From assembly GCA_007674295.1 (NCBI GenBank), contig CM017461.1, forward strand, positions 62,001 to 126,000: 64,000 nucleotides of DNA, read 5' to 3'. The notes under the pieces were generated by a model. The model searched no databases. It saw nothing but the letters and a program-made list of their open reading frames with translations, and was not told the DNA's origin. The number at the start of each line of letters is the position of its first letter. Position 1 is the stretch's first letter. This document shows positions 36,944 to 47,260 of this stretch, piece after piece. Origin of the DNA: Antonospora locustae (Eukaryota > Microsporidia). The translations under genes and the position numbers were made by a program.

Positions 36944-38428
36944 TCAGCATGTCTTTTTGCCATCGCCCTTTCCAAACAATATGTTTTTTCTTCGTCTCCA
37001 TTCTTCGCCTATAGCATTTATGCTTTTGTTCTCAAATCTCTTTGCGGAAGTCTTAAATGTGCTATGCTTGTGCTTCTTGCGAGTAGTGTATGGAATAAAA
37101 AGCTCATCACGAAATACGTCCTCTGCCATGGTGCTAATGGGTTGTGAGGCATTTTCTGCTCTCGTTTCACATGGTACTGATGTACACAGCTTCCCTGAAT
37201 CCGCCACCACACTTTCTTTAAAGTAGCTGTGCACTTTTATGTCCTGAATTTGTTTTCTATAGTCTGTCTCAAGATTTGTCTTCTTGGAAAACTTGTGTGC
37301 TTTGGAACTTGCCTTCTCTGCAATTTTTCTCATAGCATCCAGATCGGCATTTTTTAAGTTTTCGTCGAATGCATTCAAGATCTCACTAGGAATTACCCCG
37401 ATTTCCATTTCTGGAAAGTATCTTTCGCGTATTGCGAAGAAAAAAAAGACATCCCTGTACGATACAATGCTGTATTGAGTTCCGGCTCTTCCGTTTCGGG
37501 CAACACGCCCCACTCTGTGTAGAAATGTCTTTTCATCGCAGAGGTCATAGTTGATGGCAATGTCCAGATCAGGAATGTCAAGTCCGCGCGCAGCTAGGTC
37601 GGTTACAATCAGCACACTTGTCACTCCCTTTATGAAGTCGTCCATATTTTTTTTGCGAAGAGCATTGTCCATAGAGGAGTAGATTGTCCTTACATTGTAC
37701 TCCTTCAGAACATTCCCTGCAAGCTCCACTGCATACTTCGTTGATGTAAAGACAATTGTCTTTGCAGAGATTCGACTCATCAGAAACAGCAAAGCAGATT
37801 CTTTTAGAGGCGAAGGAACATAGAAAAAGTAGTGTTGCAGTGTACTGCTCAGATCTGTATCAACCTTTATGAGTCTTAACTCTGAAACTATCTCTATCAT
37901 TCGATTTGGTAAAGTTGCGCTGAAGTAAATTGTTTGTTTTCCCTTAGGAAGCTTCTCTTCTAACATCTGAAAGTCGCTGCGCATGCCATCCTCCTCAAGC
38001 ATCCTATCGATTTCATCAACAACCAGAATATCAATTTTCACATCCTGTCCATCGTGCAGCAACCTCCCAACAGTCGCAATAATAATGTCGTAGTCACTTT
38101 CTGCAGCCTTTATGCCACCATGAGCAAGGGCAACTTTGACTTCTAGATTTCGCGTGAGCTTTCTCAAGACTTTATGCACTTGGTGTACAAGGTCGCGAGT
38201 GGGCACGAGTATCAATGCCCTTTTGCCAGAAATCACCTTTTGAACAACAGGGATCAGATAGGCCAGTGTCTTTCCGCTTCCGGTGCGTGCAATTCCAAGA
38301 ATGTTTTGGTTGGCAAGTATCGCAGGGATTGTTCTTTTCTGAATTGGAGTCAGTGTCTTGTGCGAAATAGCGCGTGTCAGTCTTGGATCCAAGCCCATTT
38401 TTTTGAAGAATGCACTTGCGTCTTTCAT
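36944..38428 (-). CDS. DBP10: DEAD-box RNA helicase DBP10/DDX54-like
   Basis: DBP10 acts in 60S ribosome assembly. The 494-residue protein has FFKKMGLDPRL, TPIQKRTIPAIL, Walker A ARTGSGKTLAYLIP, motif Ib PTRDLVHQ, motif II VVDEIDRML, motif III FSATLP, motif V VTDLAARGLDIPDLD and motif VI HRVGRVARNGRAG. Motif II reads DEID rather than DEAD. The STLQHYFFYVPSPLKESALLFL segment and a basic tail with FRDELFIPY fit DBP10. Start ATG 38428 has CCCC just before; the frame goes on to a TTG. Confidence 0.88.
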   Translation of the reverse strand: MKDASAFFKKMGLDPRLTRAISHKTLTPIQKRTIPAILANQNILGIARTGSGKTLAYLIPVVQKVISGKRALILVPTRDLVHQVHKVLRKLTRNLEVKVALAHGGIKAAESDYDIIIATVGRLLHDGQDVKIDILVVDEIDRMLEEDGMRSDFQMLEEKLPKGKQTIYFSATLPNRMIEIVSELRLIKVDTDLSSTLQHYFFYVPSPLKESALLFLMSRISAKTIVFTSTKYAVELAGNVLKEYNVRTIYSSMDNALRKKNMDDFIKGVTSVLIVTDLAARGLDIPDLDIAINYDLCDEKTFLHRVGRVARNGRAGTQYSIVSYRDVFFFFAIRERYFPEMEIGVIPSEILNAFDENLKNADLDAMRKIAEKASSKAHKFSKKTNLETDYRKQIQDIKVHSYFKESVVADSGKLCTSVPCETRAENASQPISTMAEDVFRDELFIPYTTRKKHKHSTFKTSAKRFENKSINAIGEEWRRRKNILFGKGDGKKTC

Positions 38429-38575
38429 GGGGACAAGCAATTTTTCAATAAGTCCAATTGGAGAATCCTGAGAGGACGCAGGGAGAACCGATGTGCATCA
38501 GCTAGAGACATAGTATATTGCCGGGCCTGAATGCAGCACGCTGTGTTTTTTCAAACAGTGCATTTAAGTATAATG

Positions 38576-39559
38576 TTACTCTGCGAAGGGGGGATCATCC
38601 AACAGGAACTTTTTCACAATACAGCTCTGCTTTTCGCCAAGAAGTCTTACCTGCGACTTGTCATTGTTGTAGACCTCTATCTTCTGCAGCTCGTCAAGTG
38701 TGCTGCTTTCAAGAAACTCCAAAAAGGCCGCCATGCTTTTGAATTTCCCTGCAATCGCACCAGCAACGTTTTTGCTGATACCTGGAATCATTGACAACAC
38801 ATAACGTGCAAACACGTCCTGGCCGCGATCAAATGTTTTTACTTTCGGTGTGTAGTCTTTTTTTTCGCAGAAAGACTTGACAATGCACTTAATCTCGCGC
38901 CTGAAATCATCTCGAGTGCTTATGTCGATGAAGTTCACCTTGTGCTTTACTTGGTAGGCAAAGACAGCATCTGACATCTCCTTGAACTTGTTTTTTTCGC
39001 GCTTGTAGTCTGTTCTTAGATTTACTGCGTTTCTGTAGTTTTTGTTTTCCTCTGCAACATACAGTTGTCTCACGCGCTTTCTGTTTATGACAAATGCGAC
39101 TTTGGTCTCGATGCAGATGTTTTTGTCCGCTGTTTTGAAGTCAAGAACATCAAACCTTGCCTTGGTAACACCTTTTTCCTGGATTTCCAAACAGGACTGT
39201 GTAACAAAGGAGAACCTGAAGGAAGGGTTCTCAACAAATCTTTTCAGACTGAGGGGAATCATAATGTCGTAGGGATAAAACAAGGGGTCAATGTGCGATA
39301 AAGGCTTTTCACGACTCGCTTCAGCAGGGCCTTCTGCACATGCGACTTCGTTACACTTTGTGTCTTTGTTTGGTGTGCCTATCTTTTTTTCAATGCTACT
39401 GCGATACCTGTCGAGATATCTTGCGTTCTCCAGCACATGGGCTTCATTGTGAGACCATGGCAGGTCTAAAAACGAATATGATGAGCTGTTTGATGCCAGG
39501 GATGCTTTTTTCTCGGGGCCTTGTGATTTGTTAGACATACTCATCTCTCCCGTCTTCAT
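38576..39559 (-). CDS. EME1/MMS4-like ERCC4-fold subunit of a structure-specific endonuclease
   Basis: The 327-residue protein ends in a helix-hairpin-helix region typical of EME1/MMS4: DVFARYVLSMIPGISKNVAGAIAGKFKSMAAFLEFLES, followed by LLGEKQSCIVKKFL. The central part (KARFDVLDFKTADKNICIETKVAFVINRKRV...LYVAEENKN) resembles a degenerate ERCC4 nuclease fold, without a clear catalytic ERK triad. This fits the non-catalytic partner of MUS81; MUS81 is not in this window. The start 39559 has CCCC directly upstream. Confidence 0.65.
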   Translation of the reverse strand: MKTGEMSMSNKSQGPEKKASLASNSSSYSFLDLPWSHNEAHVLENARYLDRYRSSIEKKIGTPNKDTKCNEVACAEGPAEASREKPLSHIDPLFYPYDIMIPLSLKRFVENPSFRFSFVTQSCLEIQEKGVTKARFDVLDFKTADKNICIETKVAFVINRKRVRQLYVAEENKNYRNAVNLRTDYKREKNKFKEMSDAVFAYQVKHKVNFIDISTRDDFRREIKCIVKSFCEKKDYTPKVKTFDRGQDVFARYVLSMIPGISKNVAGAIAGKFKSMAAFLEFLESSTLDELQKIEVYNNDKSQVRLLGEKQSCIVKKFLLDDPPFAE

Positions 39560-39717
39560 GGGGATGAGAAAAATTGCTGATATGCAAGAGAATAACACAA
39601 AATACGGTAAAGCTAGCAGAGTCAAAGCCAATTTATCATATATGAAAACAAATTCGGGTCTTATTTATAAGATGGCACTACAGTGCGCACCAGAAAGCTG
39701 GAGACAAGCAAATCTTT

Positions 39718-42378
39718 CTATTTGCGTATTCCAAAAAGGTTTTTCTTGTCGTTTTCGTCGAGAAACTTGATGGTTCTAAAAAAGTTTTTTGGAAGCAGGA
39801 GCTTCGAAAACGCATTATTCAGGTTTGGGTCTCTATATGGGTACGACTTCTTCAGATTGAAGTGGTCGCTGATTTCCAGATGCACGAGATCCACGGTGTC
39901 GCCGTCTGCCTTTTCTGCCAGCTCAACCCACTCTTCCAGCATTTTTAGTCTTCGTTTTATGTAGTTTCTGATAAATTTGTCTAGATAGTCCTCTTCCTGC
40001 ACGTTGATCGGATGGTAGTTGCTTGCCTTTGTAAACATGCTATTCAGGCAAAACTTGAAGTAACCTGTCAGCAGCATGGGGACTACCATGCTCCCGGCCT
40101 TGAACTTCTGGTTGAAGGAAAGCATCTGACATGCTGTTGCAACATGCATGATCAGCAGAGAGTATATGACATGATTGCAGCATGTGGGCCAGTGCACACC
40201 ACCTGCCTCAAATTCATTTGACGCAACATACACAAATTCGTTTTTCAGCGAGAAGTAGGCATTCATGAAATGTAAGGCTCCAATCAGCAGCATGATGGGG
40301 TTTATCACTGAATATATAAGGCACATAGGAAAGACTAGAAACAATATCGGGTAGCACGTTGCAAAGTTTATGTTTTCCGGAAACCTTGACTCGATCTTCT
40401 CCCTCCGTGTTCTGTTTCTTTGAAATATTTTTATGCAAAGCTGTGTCACCAGCGTTATGGGCTTCACGACTAGAATCAGATTTCCAACGATGCATCTCTG
40501 GATTGTCGCGTTGCAGAAGAAGAGCGAGGTTCGGCTCAAGGACCGCCCAAATTCCATTAAAACAGACGTTATGTCGCTTTCTCCACGAACAAGATCTCCT
40601 ATGATGGAGAAGAAGGTAGACGAGAAAAACAGCGCAAGAAACCCGTTGAAGAACAGAAACAAAAAGTATCTCTGCATCAGCTTCAACTGAAACTCCGAGT
40701 AGGAGATCACACCCTCGCCCTTGAGAAACGTTGTTAACAAGATCGGCGAGAACCCCAGAAGCTGGTTATAGATGAAAGGCGTGAGAATCCCGTCGATTGT
40801 GCTTTCGTATCTTTTCACATACGCAGGCAGGCTGTACCCAGTGACCTTTTCTATGTAGTCTATCTTTGTCAAACTTGCAACTCCAAACACAATGGTCAAG
40901 AATATGATTGTGAACACAATAAAGAAGAAGAAGCTGAGAATTCTGTTGAAGTAAATTCTCACCGATTCCATTGTTAGGTTTGGCCAAATCAGATCATCAG
41001 GGGCAGGTGCTATGACCGCAGAGACGCTGAACATCCTTGAGCTCAGAAGCGACTGCGAAATTACACTTGCGGACTTTTGACTCTCAAAAGTCACAAACCC
41101 AGACCTCTTTCCGATAGGAACGTCTCGAGCAAAAACCCTATAGTGCTCTTCAGGTTCAAGTATCTGGGCCAATGGAAGAAAGCCGATGTCTTCACCAAAG
41201 TCATCCAAACTCTCAACCTCGTGCTCCATCATGACCATCTCCTCAATCTTTTCCTCACTTCGAAACTCATCCTGAAGCCTTTCTTTCTCTCTTTTTATTG
41301 CATCATTGGTTGCCTTTAGCTCTTCAAGATAGAACTGGGTCATGCACACATCGCCCTTCCTCTCTTTGAAGGTGTGGCATCCGCTCACAAATGCAGAAAA
41401 CATTCTGACCTTTTCTGATGTGGAGAACTCGATATTGTCCATATTGCTCGATGCCTCAAAAAGATTGTATCCTTTGAATTGCGGCATGCTGTCTCTGCAT
41501 CTCGCAAGGTTCTTTTCTGACCACCTGTTCATGTTTCTCATTGTATTCTGTATGCATTTCTCCAGCTTTCTTATACATCTCTCTCGCCTAAATACAAGCT
41601 CATTGAGCTTGTGTGTGTCGCGTATCAAAATGCAATCCACAATCGCTCCTGCGCCGATGGCGTCTATGTATATTCTCAGGTCTTGATCGTTCTTCAGAAT
41701 AGATGGAAGCCTTGTAAAGTACAGTGTTTTTGTAGGCATGTTGATGTACTCAATTGCACGTGCAAGCGATCCATGGTGAAACTGACACTTCTTGATTGCG
41801 GGCACTGCAGTGAGCAACGATGGGTTTCTGATGTATGCCTGTCGCAATCCTACGTACTTTTTGTAGTAAATGTATACCATATACAGAATGACAAATGTTA
41901 TCACATATGCTAGCACAACCGATAGGTATATGATGCTCGAGTTGCTGTCTATATTGATTATCGATAGCTGCAGAAAGATCTGATCGTACTTCCCGTCATT
42001 GCTGCTCAGGTAGAAGATGCCCAGAGTAGGCAGTGTTATCAGAGATGAGACAACCATTATTCTGTGAAGCATTTTCATCGTTTGAAGCATCATAAAAGAG
42101 TCCAATCCTATAAGCGAGAGCAGCCGCGCGTCGCTTATTTCCATCAAGGGAACGATCCAGAGCACACGGTCGTTGAAACCGTATGCAGGATGCTTTTCTC
42201 TGTTTCTTGTATTTGGCGAGTACAGCCAAGCCAGCACAGGCCGTAGCACAATAAAAAACGCAACCATGATGATAGCAACTATGAACTGAAGAGAGAGATT
42301 GTAGAATATCGAGCTGTCGCTGATATTTAATGAGTCTGATGATCGCAGCTGTTCTACAGAATCAATCCCGTCTTGCAT
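39718..42378 (-). CDS. OSCA/TMEM63 (CSC1, DUF221) mechanosensitive cation channel
   Basis: Members form mechanically or osmotically gated cation channels. The 886-residue protein has an N-terminal span (LQFIVAIIMVAFFIVLRPVLAWLY), the HPAYGFNDRVLWIVPLMEISDARLLSLIGLDSFMML segment, a large cytosolic domain with an RNA-recognition-like GFVTFESQKSAS motif, APAPDDLIWPNL just before the channel core, and at least eight further spans. These are hallmark DUF221 features in order. A CCC run lies 14 bases before the start. Confidence 0.93.
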   Translation of the reverse strand: MQDGIDSVEQLRSSDSLNISDSSIFYNLSLQFIVAIIMVAFFIVLRPVLAWLYSPNTRNREKHPAYGFNDRVLWIVPLMEISDARLLSLIGLDSFMMLQTMKMLHRIMVVSSLITLPTLGIFYLSSNDGKYDQIFLQLSIINIDSNSSIIYLSVVLAYVITFVILYMVYIYYKKYVGLRQAYIRNPSLLTAVPAIKKCQFHHGSLARAIEYINMPTKTLYFTRLPSILKNDQDLRIYIDAIGAGAIVDCILIRDTHKLNELVFRRERCIRKLEKCIQNTMRNMNRWSEKNLARCRDSMPQFKGYNLFEASSNMDNIEFSTSEKVRMFSAFVSGCHTFKERKGDVCMTQFYLEELKATNDAIKREKERLQDEFRSEEKIEEMVMMEHEVESLDDFGEDIGFLPLAQILEPEEHYRVFARDVPIGKRSGFVTFESQKSASVISQSLLSSRMFSVSAVIAPAPDDLIWPNLTMESVRIYFNRILSFFFFIVFTIIFLTIVFGVASLTKIDYIEKVTGYSLPAYVKRYESTIDGILTPFIYNQLLGFSPILLTTFLKGEGVISYSEFQLKLMQRYFLFLFFNGFLALFFSSTFFSIIGDLVRGESDITSVLMEFGRSLSRTSLFFCNATIQRCIVGNLILVVKPITLVTQLCIKIFQRNRTRREKIESRFPENINFATCYPILFLVFPMCLIYSVINPIMLLIGALHFMNAYFSLKNEFVYVASNEFEAGGVHWPTCCNHVIYSLLIMHVATACQMLSFNQKFKAGSMVVPMLLTGYFKFCLNSMFTKASNYHPINVQEEDYLDKFIRNYIKRRLKMLEEWVELAEKADGDTVDLVHLEISDHFNLKKSYPYRDPNLNNAFSKLLLPKNFFRTIKFLDENDKKNLFGIRK

Positions 42379-43037
42379 TCACTGGTGAGGGTCTGGAATT
42401 GACATGATCAGCATCTGAAACACTGACAACCACTGTCACAGGTTGTCTTGCAGACCAAATAACATGCCCTGTACAGGCCAATCTACTGAAAAGACTCGCA
42501 TACCGAAATAGCGTTGGCCATCTGTCAGCCAGACATAAGCTGCATGCAAACTGAGTTTAAAATCAGGGAAAAAGTACCAAACAGAAAGTAGCACACAGCG
42601 AAAGAGCATCTTCTGCAGAAAAATGTCCAATTGCCACACACACACGAACTATCTGAATAAACCCATTCTTGTTCAAAGATTAGCCAAAGAGAGATCCAGA
42701 CAGGACTGCTACAGGTCAATAAGCATATTGAGTTGTGTTCTATTTCAAGACACGACACAGCAGATGCTGAAAACATTTCCAGCGAGTCTACACGTGCATC
42801 ACGTCATGTGTGGCAGGCTTCCGAAGGAATAAAAGAACCATTTTGCGGAGAATGCATCACATTGCGCCACTTCAGCAAATATAATGAGAGAAATCGATGA
42901 AAATAGATATGAATGAAGATGAGTACATGTACCGAACTTGTATGGTTTGTGCCAGATGCTTTTCGGCTGCATTTACAGCTCCAGAATTAGTAGTTAGTGC
43001 ATAGACTGTATGACGCCGCATAGCACCAAAGCAGCAC
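42379..43037. other. Intergenic stretch of about 660 bases
   Basis: It lies between the OSCA start and the RtcB end. A 69-codon plus-strand frame (42623-42832) shows no recognised motif and no C-run. Short stretches resemble C/D box fragments (TGATCAG, ATGAAGATGA) but no paired boxes with guide spacing were established. Confidence 0.45.
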
Positions 43038-44384
43038 TTACCCCTTTATCACTACAACAGGGACTACCCTGCACACCTTCCTGGAAATACCTATCTTCTC
43101 GCAATGGTCCACTACCGCAGAAATGTCTTTGTATGCACCAGGTGCCTCTTCCACAAGGCCTCTGGGGGTGCCGTATCGTAGTCCAATTCCCGCCATCGAC
43201 TTCAGCACATCTTCTTCCGTCCACGTCTTGAGCGCACTGCTTCTAGAGTGGATTCTTCCAGCACCATGGCAGCAGCTACCTGCTGTTTTCTGTAGACTTT
43301 CTGGCTGTCCTGCAAGAATATAGCTACACGTACCCATAGAGCCGCCCACAGGAATGGGCTGTTGCATTCCATAGCACTGCGGAAGGTCGTGGGAAAAAGC
43401 CCTAGCCGCTCCCTTGCGCATGACAAGGTACTCTCCCCATCTTCCATCAGCACACAGTCTTTCTTTCTTTGCAATGTTGTGGCTTACATCGTATATCAGA
43501 CTGAACTCTGCGCGGAAGAAGACCTCTCTGATTGTGTCCTCAGTCTTTTTGGATATTAAGGCTCTGTTTGCCCAGGCATAGTTTGCGGCACATGCAAGAG
43601 ACTTCATGTACTCTAGACCCTGTGGAGACTTCAGGCCTACTGTTGCAGGATATTCTTTGCAAAGCTCATGGCCCAAGCCTCTGCTGCCAGTGTGTATTGA
43701 GTATATTATCTGATCTGTCTTGTGAATACCAAACGCCTTCGCTGTACTGCTGTCGTATATCTCAGCAACTCTCTGAATCTCAAGGTAATGATTTCCGGAT
43801 CCTATGCTTCCCAGCTGTTTTAGCCCCTTGCCTTTACATTTCTGAGATACAAGCCTGCTGTCTCCCTCCATTTTACCACGGCTCTCTATGTAGTCCAGGT
43901 TGTCGTCTACAACGCCGAGGCCTCTCAGTCCAGCAACACCGTCGTTGAGTACCGAGTTCAGGTCGCAGAGAGAGAGTTTCTCTCCGCCATCGCCTACGCC
44001 TGTAGGGATTCTTTTGAAAAGAAGCTCCGCTACTGCATTCTGCTTTCCCAAGAACGAAGAGTACTCGAGGTTTGTTGCAACAGCACGCACTCCACAGTTT
44101 ATGTCGTGGCCAACGCCGCCCGGAGAGACAACACTTTCGTCGTTGTCGGGGTCAACAACAGCCACACAGCCTATTGGAAAATCATAGCCCGAGTGAATGT
44201 CTGGAAGTCCAACAACCTGTACCACGCCGGGAAGCTGTGCAACGCGGGCTATCTGGTCAATGGACCCATCTTCATACATCACGCGGCGTTGAGCTGCGCC
44301 TATAAATATGCGTGGCTCCACATGCATTCCGGAAGTGTATGACCGGCACACCTTGACATATTCCTCGAACTCCTCACACTTCAT
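43038..44384 (-). CDS. RTCB: RNA ligase RtcB
   Basis: RtcB joins 2',3'-cyclic phosphate and 5'-OH RNA ends, as in tRNA exon ligation, using GTP and Mn2+. The 448-residue protein has metal-binding motifs LPDIHSGYDFPIGCVA, SPGGVGHDINCGVR, IGSGNHYLEIQ, HTGSRGLGHELC and VSHNIAKKE, plus the guanylated histidine motif CHGAGRIHSR. It ends VVPVVVIKG, as in the family. The length is close to human RTCB (505) minus a few loops. It is divergent from glutaredoxin. Confidence 0.96.
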   Translation of the reverse strand: MKCEEFEEYVKVCRSYTSGMHVEPRIFIGAAQRRVMYEDGSIDQIARVAQLPGVVQVVGLPDIHSGYDFPIGCVAVVDPDNDESVVSPGGVGHDINCGVRAVATNLEYSSFLGKQNAVAELLFKRIPTGVGDGGEKLSLCDLNSVLNDGVAGLRGLGVVDDNLDYIESRGKMEGDSRLVSQKCKGKGLKQLGSIGSGNHYLEIQRVAEIYDSSTAKAFGIHKTDQIIYSIHTGSRGLGHELCKEYPATVGLKSPQGLEYMKSLACAANYAWANRALISKKTEDTIREVFFRAEFSLIYDVSHNIAKKERLCADGRWGEYLVMRKGAARAFSHDLPQCYGMQQPIPVGGSMGTCSYILAGQPESLQKTAGSCCHGAGRIHSRSSALKTWTEEDVLKSMAGIGLRYGTPRGLVEEAPGAYKDISAVVDHCEKIGISRKVCRVVPVVVIKG

Positions 44385-44465
44385 GATGGTCTTGGGGCAT
44401 TGGCGTAAGGGGGCCTTTGACAGCTGGTATGAAACAGAAAATGCAGAGCAATGTGAAACAAAATA

Positions 44466-44783
44466 ATGGCGAAGCAGAACATGGAGTATTCAGACATTGA
44501 GGACATGATCAAGACACACCACAACGTGATTATTGGTAAGGAAAACTGTAGTTTTTGCGAGAAGGCTATGAAGCTGCTTGACCAAGAACAGATTCGGTAC
44601 AAGTACGTAGACTGGAGCGAGTGTAGGGAACTTGTCGAGCGAATCAAAAGAGAACAGAAGCATATGACATTTCCAAAAGTTTTTATAGATGGGGCGTTTG
44701 TTGGGGGATACACTGAACTGAAGCGTCTCCACAAGAATAAGTTACTACAGTCTAGAGTCAGGCATGATACGATGCAGGCATGA
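44466..44783 (+). CDS. Dithiol glutaredoxin
   Basis: The 105-residue protein has the redox motif CSFC (in GKENCSFCEKAMKLL) rather than the common CPYC, the cis-proline segment MTFPKVFIDGAFVGGYTELKRL with the GG pair for glutathione binding, and the usual fold order. It reduces disulfides with glutathione. The Ser-Phe variant inside the active site may alter redox potential. Its ATG is 81 bases from the RtcB start. Confidence 0.9.
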   Translation: MAKQNMEYSDIEDMIKTHHNVIIGKENCSFCEKAMKLLDQEQIRYKYVDWSECRELVERIKREQKHMTFPKVFIDGAFVGGYTELKRLHKNKLLQSRVRHDTMQA

Positions 44784-44901
44784 AAGCCAATTGTGTAAGC
44801 TATCACAAAAAGTGCTTCTCGTATTTCATGGCAAGGGCTGAAGTGCTGAATTATGGCGCAAAACATTGTGTAAACAAAAAGTATTACCGCACCGCGTATC
44901 G

Positions 44902-46596
44902 ATGAAAGTATGTCTGGAGAGAGGTCATTTAAAGAGCCATGGCCTTCTATCGATGTTCCGAGAGCAGCGGTTTCTTCTTGAATTTGCACTGCCGAACAAG
45001 ACACATGTCCTACACCTCAAAGCCCGTGTGGGGTACATAGGCTACATTTTCGAGGCTGCTAACACTGGTATGATAATCTTCAACGCAAAAATCAAGGGCC
45101 GCGTTGTCGAGTCGGCTGTTGTAGATCTAGAAAAGGACAGCAGAGTAGAGCTCAATAATACGTTTTTCAGCGGATACATATCGCTGAGAAAGTACGCCAG
45201 ATCGATGTTTGTTGAGCTTGAAAACCATTTTCTTAAGAAAAGGGGCTTGCCTGAGATCAGCATCTTTAGCACCAAGATCAATGACATGTCTGGTCATGTC
45301 ATCAGAGAGCTCTATAACGGATCCATATACTCGGTGGATGTGCACAAGGACTTTGTTAAGCTTGTATCACGAGAAATACAAGAGGAAAGACTTCCATACG
45401 GGTGGGAGGAGAGAACGGTGCGAGGCAACAAGAGATTCTATGTAGATCATAACAATCGCATAACGCAGTGGGCAAATCCAAACGTCGAGCGAAGGAACTT
45501 TGGAGAGGCACTGGGAAAGGTTGTCGAGACCTTTGGCAACATCAACATGTTCTCTCCGTTTCGCAGTTCTATAGTTCTTGAAATCAAGAGAAGGTTTGTA
45601 ATACAGTCGTCGTACGAAAGAATCATAGAGTCAGCACACATTCTGCGCAATGTAGAGGTGAAAATCAAGTTTGAAAACGAGATAGGCGGCGATGGTGGTG
45701 GTCTTCTTCGTGAGTACTTCGACCTAGTGTCTACAGAGCTTGCGATGGACCCAAGACTGGAGGATGACAGCGACATATACGACATCGGATACTTTGATGT
45801 TGAGGGAGGGCCGCCATGCGTGCATGACTTTTATGCTATGCAAGAGAACGAACGTACAAATCAGGCCTCAAATAGGGATTTTCTGTTCTACCTTGGAGTG
45901 ATTCTGGGCCTTGCAATTCGCAACTCGTCTCCGCTGAAGATTGCATTTAGCTTGTGCTTCTACGAGAACTTGCTCAAGAAGGAGTACTCGCTGAGAAAAG
46001 TGCAGGACGTTGCATACCAGTCTTCACTTCTGCAGATTCTAAGAAACAAGGAGGATTTCAGCGAGGCGCTGGGTGCAGACCTAAGCACCGAGAGGAAGCG
46101 ACAGAAGTACATCAACGACACGCTTTATGAGAGATACTTTCTTTCAAGGCAGGAGCAGTACGAAGTCATATACAGGGGCTTTTATTGCATAGCACCTACT
46201 AATTTGAGCAGCATCTGCACATCTTACATGCTCAATGCATTGACAACCGGCCCACAGGGCATAAATGTGCATGACCTGCAGGCATGTACAACATACATCA
46301 ACTGCCATGCAGACACGAAGGAAGTCTCCTTTCTATGGCAGATACTGGAAAGAGGCGGGCCCGAGTGCATGCATCGCTTTCTCCGGTTTTGCACAGGGTC
46401 GGCTACTGTGCCCACAGGGCAAATGCTCAACAACAGGTTCAAGCTGACAATTGAGCAGCAGAGCACTAGGGGCATGCTTTTTCGGTCATCCACATGCATA
46501 TCAAGGCTGTGGATCGGGATATACGATAGTTACGATGGAATGAAAAGAGTCTTCGACACGTGCATGAACGAAACCGAGGGATTTCACGTTGTATAG
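44902..46596 (+). CDS. WW-HECT E3 ubiquitin ligase (RSP5/NEDD4-like, reduced)
   Basis: The 564-residue protein has a single WW domain near residue 160 (LPYGWEERTVRGNKRFYVDHNNRITQWANP) and a full HECT domain: FENEIGGDGGGLLREYFDL, a middle E2-binding lobe and the catalytic cysteine in SSTCISRLWIGIYDSYDGMK (about C532). It ends ETEGFHVV. RSP5/NEDD4 have a C2 domain and three or four WW domains; the first 150 residues here may be a diverged C2. The frame opens at a TTG (44866), and ATG 44902 is the first. Confidence 0.92.
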   Translation: MKVCLERGHLKSHGLLSMFREQRFLLEFALPNKTHVLHLKARVGYIGYIFEAANTGMIIFNAKIKGRVVESAVVDLEKDSRVELNNTFFSGYISLRKYARSMFVELENHFLKKRGLPEISIFSTKINDMSGHVIRELYNGSIYSVDVHKDFVKLVSREIQEERLPYGWEERTVRGNKRFYVDHNNRITQWANPNVERRNFGEALGKVVETFGNINMFSPFRSSIVLEIKRRFVIQSSYERIIESAHILRNVEVKIKFENEIGGDGGGLLREYFDLVSTELAMDPRLEDDSDIYDIGYFDVEGGPPCVHDFYAMQENERTNQASNRDFLFYLGVILGLAIRNSSPLKIAFSLCFYENLLKKEYSLRKVQDVAYQSSLLQILRNKEDFSEALGADLSTERKRQKYINDTLYERYFLSRQEQYEVIYRGFYCIAPTNLSSICTSYMLNALTTGPQGINVHDLQACTTYINCHADTKEVSFLWQILERGGPECMHRFLRFCTGSATVPTGQMLNNRFKLTIEQQSTRGMLFRSSTCISRLWIGIYDSYDGMKRVFDTCMNETEGFHVV

Positions 46597-46667
46597 GGCC
46601 ATGCACGATACATGTCTACGAGAGATACGCCACCATAACAGCACAGCAGAAAGCACGAGTAAAAGAT

Positions 46668-46976
46668 TTATTTGACGTTCTCAGATAAAAATTCTACAAC
46701 CTCATCACACTTTGATATCTTCATTCTGTTGCGCCGAAATATGTTTATCACGCTTTGACGCCCATTTCTCATAAAAGCATTTTTTATTTTGATGTAGTTC
46801 TCGGCGCTCAGCTTATGCTTTTTGCAGAAAGATACCTCGTTGCTGCTGAGACGCTCCTCTTTTTTTGACCGGCTGTCTAGCAGCGGGTTTTTTGTCGTGA
46901 AGATAAGCCCAAGCTTGCGATACCTGGCTATCTCCTCTTCTGTCTCTGGCCTCATTGGTTTCTGCTTGTTGAACAT
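46668..46976 (-). CDS. Small SWIRM-like domain protein (ADA2 C-terminal type)
   Basis: The 102-residue protein has a charged head (PETEEEIARYRKLGLIF) and a helical segment LSSNEVSFCKKHKLSAENYIKIKNAFMR...CDEVVEFLSENV. The L-S-x-x-E-x-x-x-C...Y-x-x-I-K pattern resembles the SWIRM domain at the C terminus of ADA2, but without the ADA2 ZZ and SANT domains. It may be a free SWIRM protein or a broken-off end. The match is by eye. Confidence 0.5.
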   Translation of the reverse strand: MFNKQKPMRPETEEEIARYRKLGLIFTTKNPLLDSRSKKEERLSSNEVSFCKKHKLSAENYIKIKNAFMRNGRQSVINIFRRNRMKISKCDEVVEFLSENVK

Positions 46977-47260
46977 ATATCCTGGCAGCAGAGGGCTTTT
47001 ATTTTGATGTAGTTGTCATTTGCACTGATGCAGTGCAGTACTTTGCTACATGCTGCAAGAGCTATATGCATGCAAGCAAGGCAAATGATTAGCTATATGC
47101 ACATTCAGATAGATAGCATAGCAACAGAAAAAGTAGCGTTATCTTGCAGAACAGACTTCGGACTGAAAATTCACAATGAAAACACAATCCAGCCTGCACG
47201 TTGTGGCCTGTGCTGGAGCCATTTGTACATCAGCCTCACAGATCAAATCGTGTCTCGTTA

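Noticed and set aside
42623..42832. 69-residue plus-strand frame
   Set aside because: No motif, no start signal, composition not coding-like.
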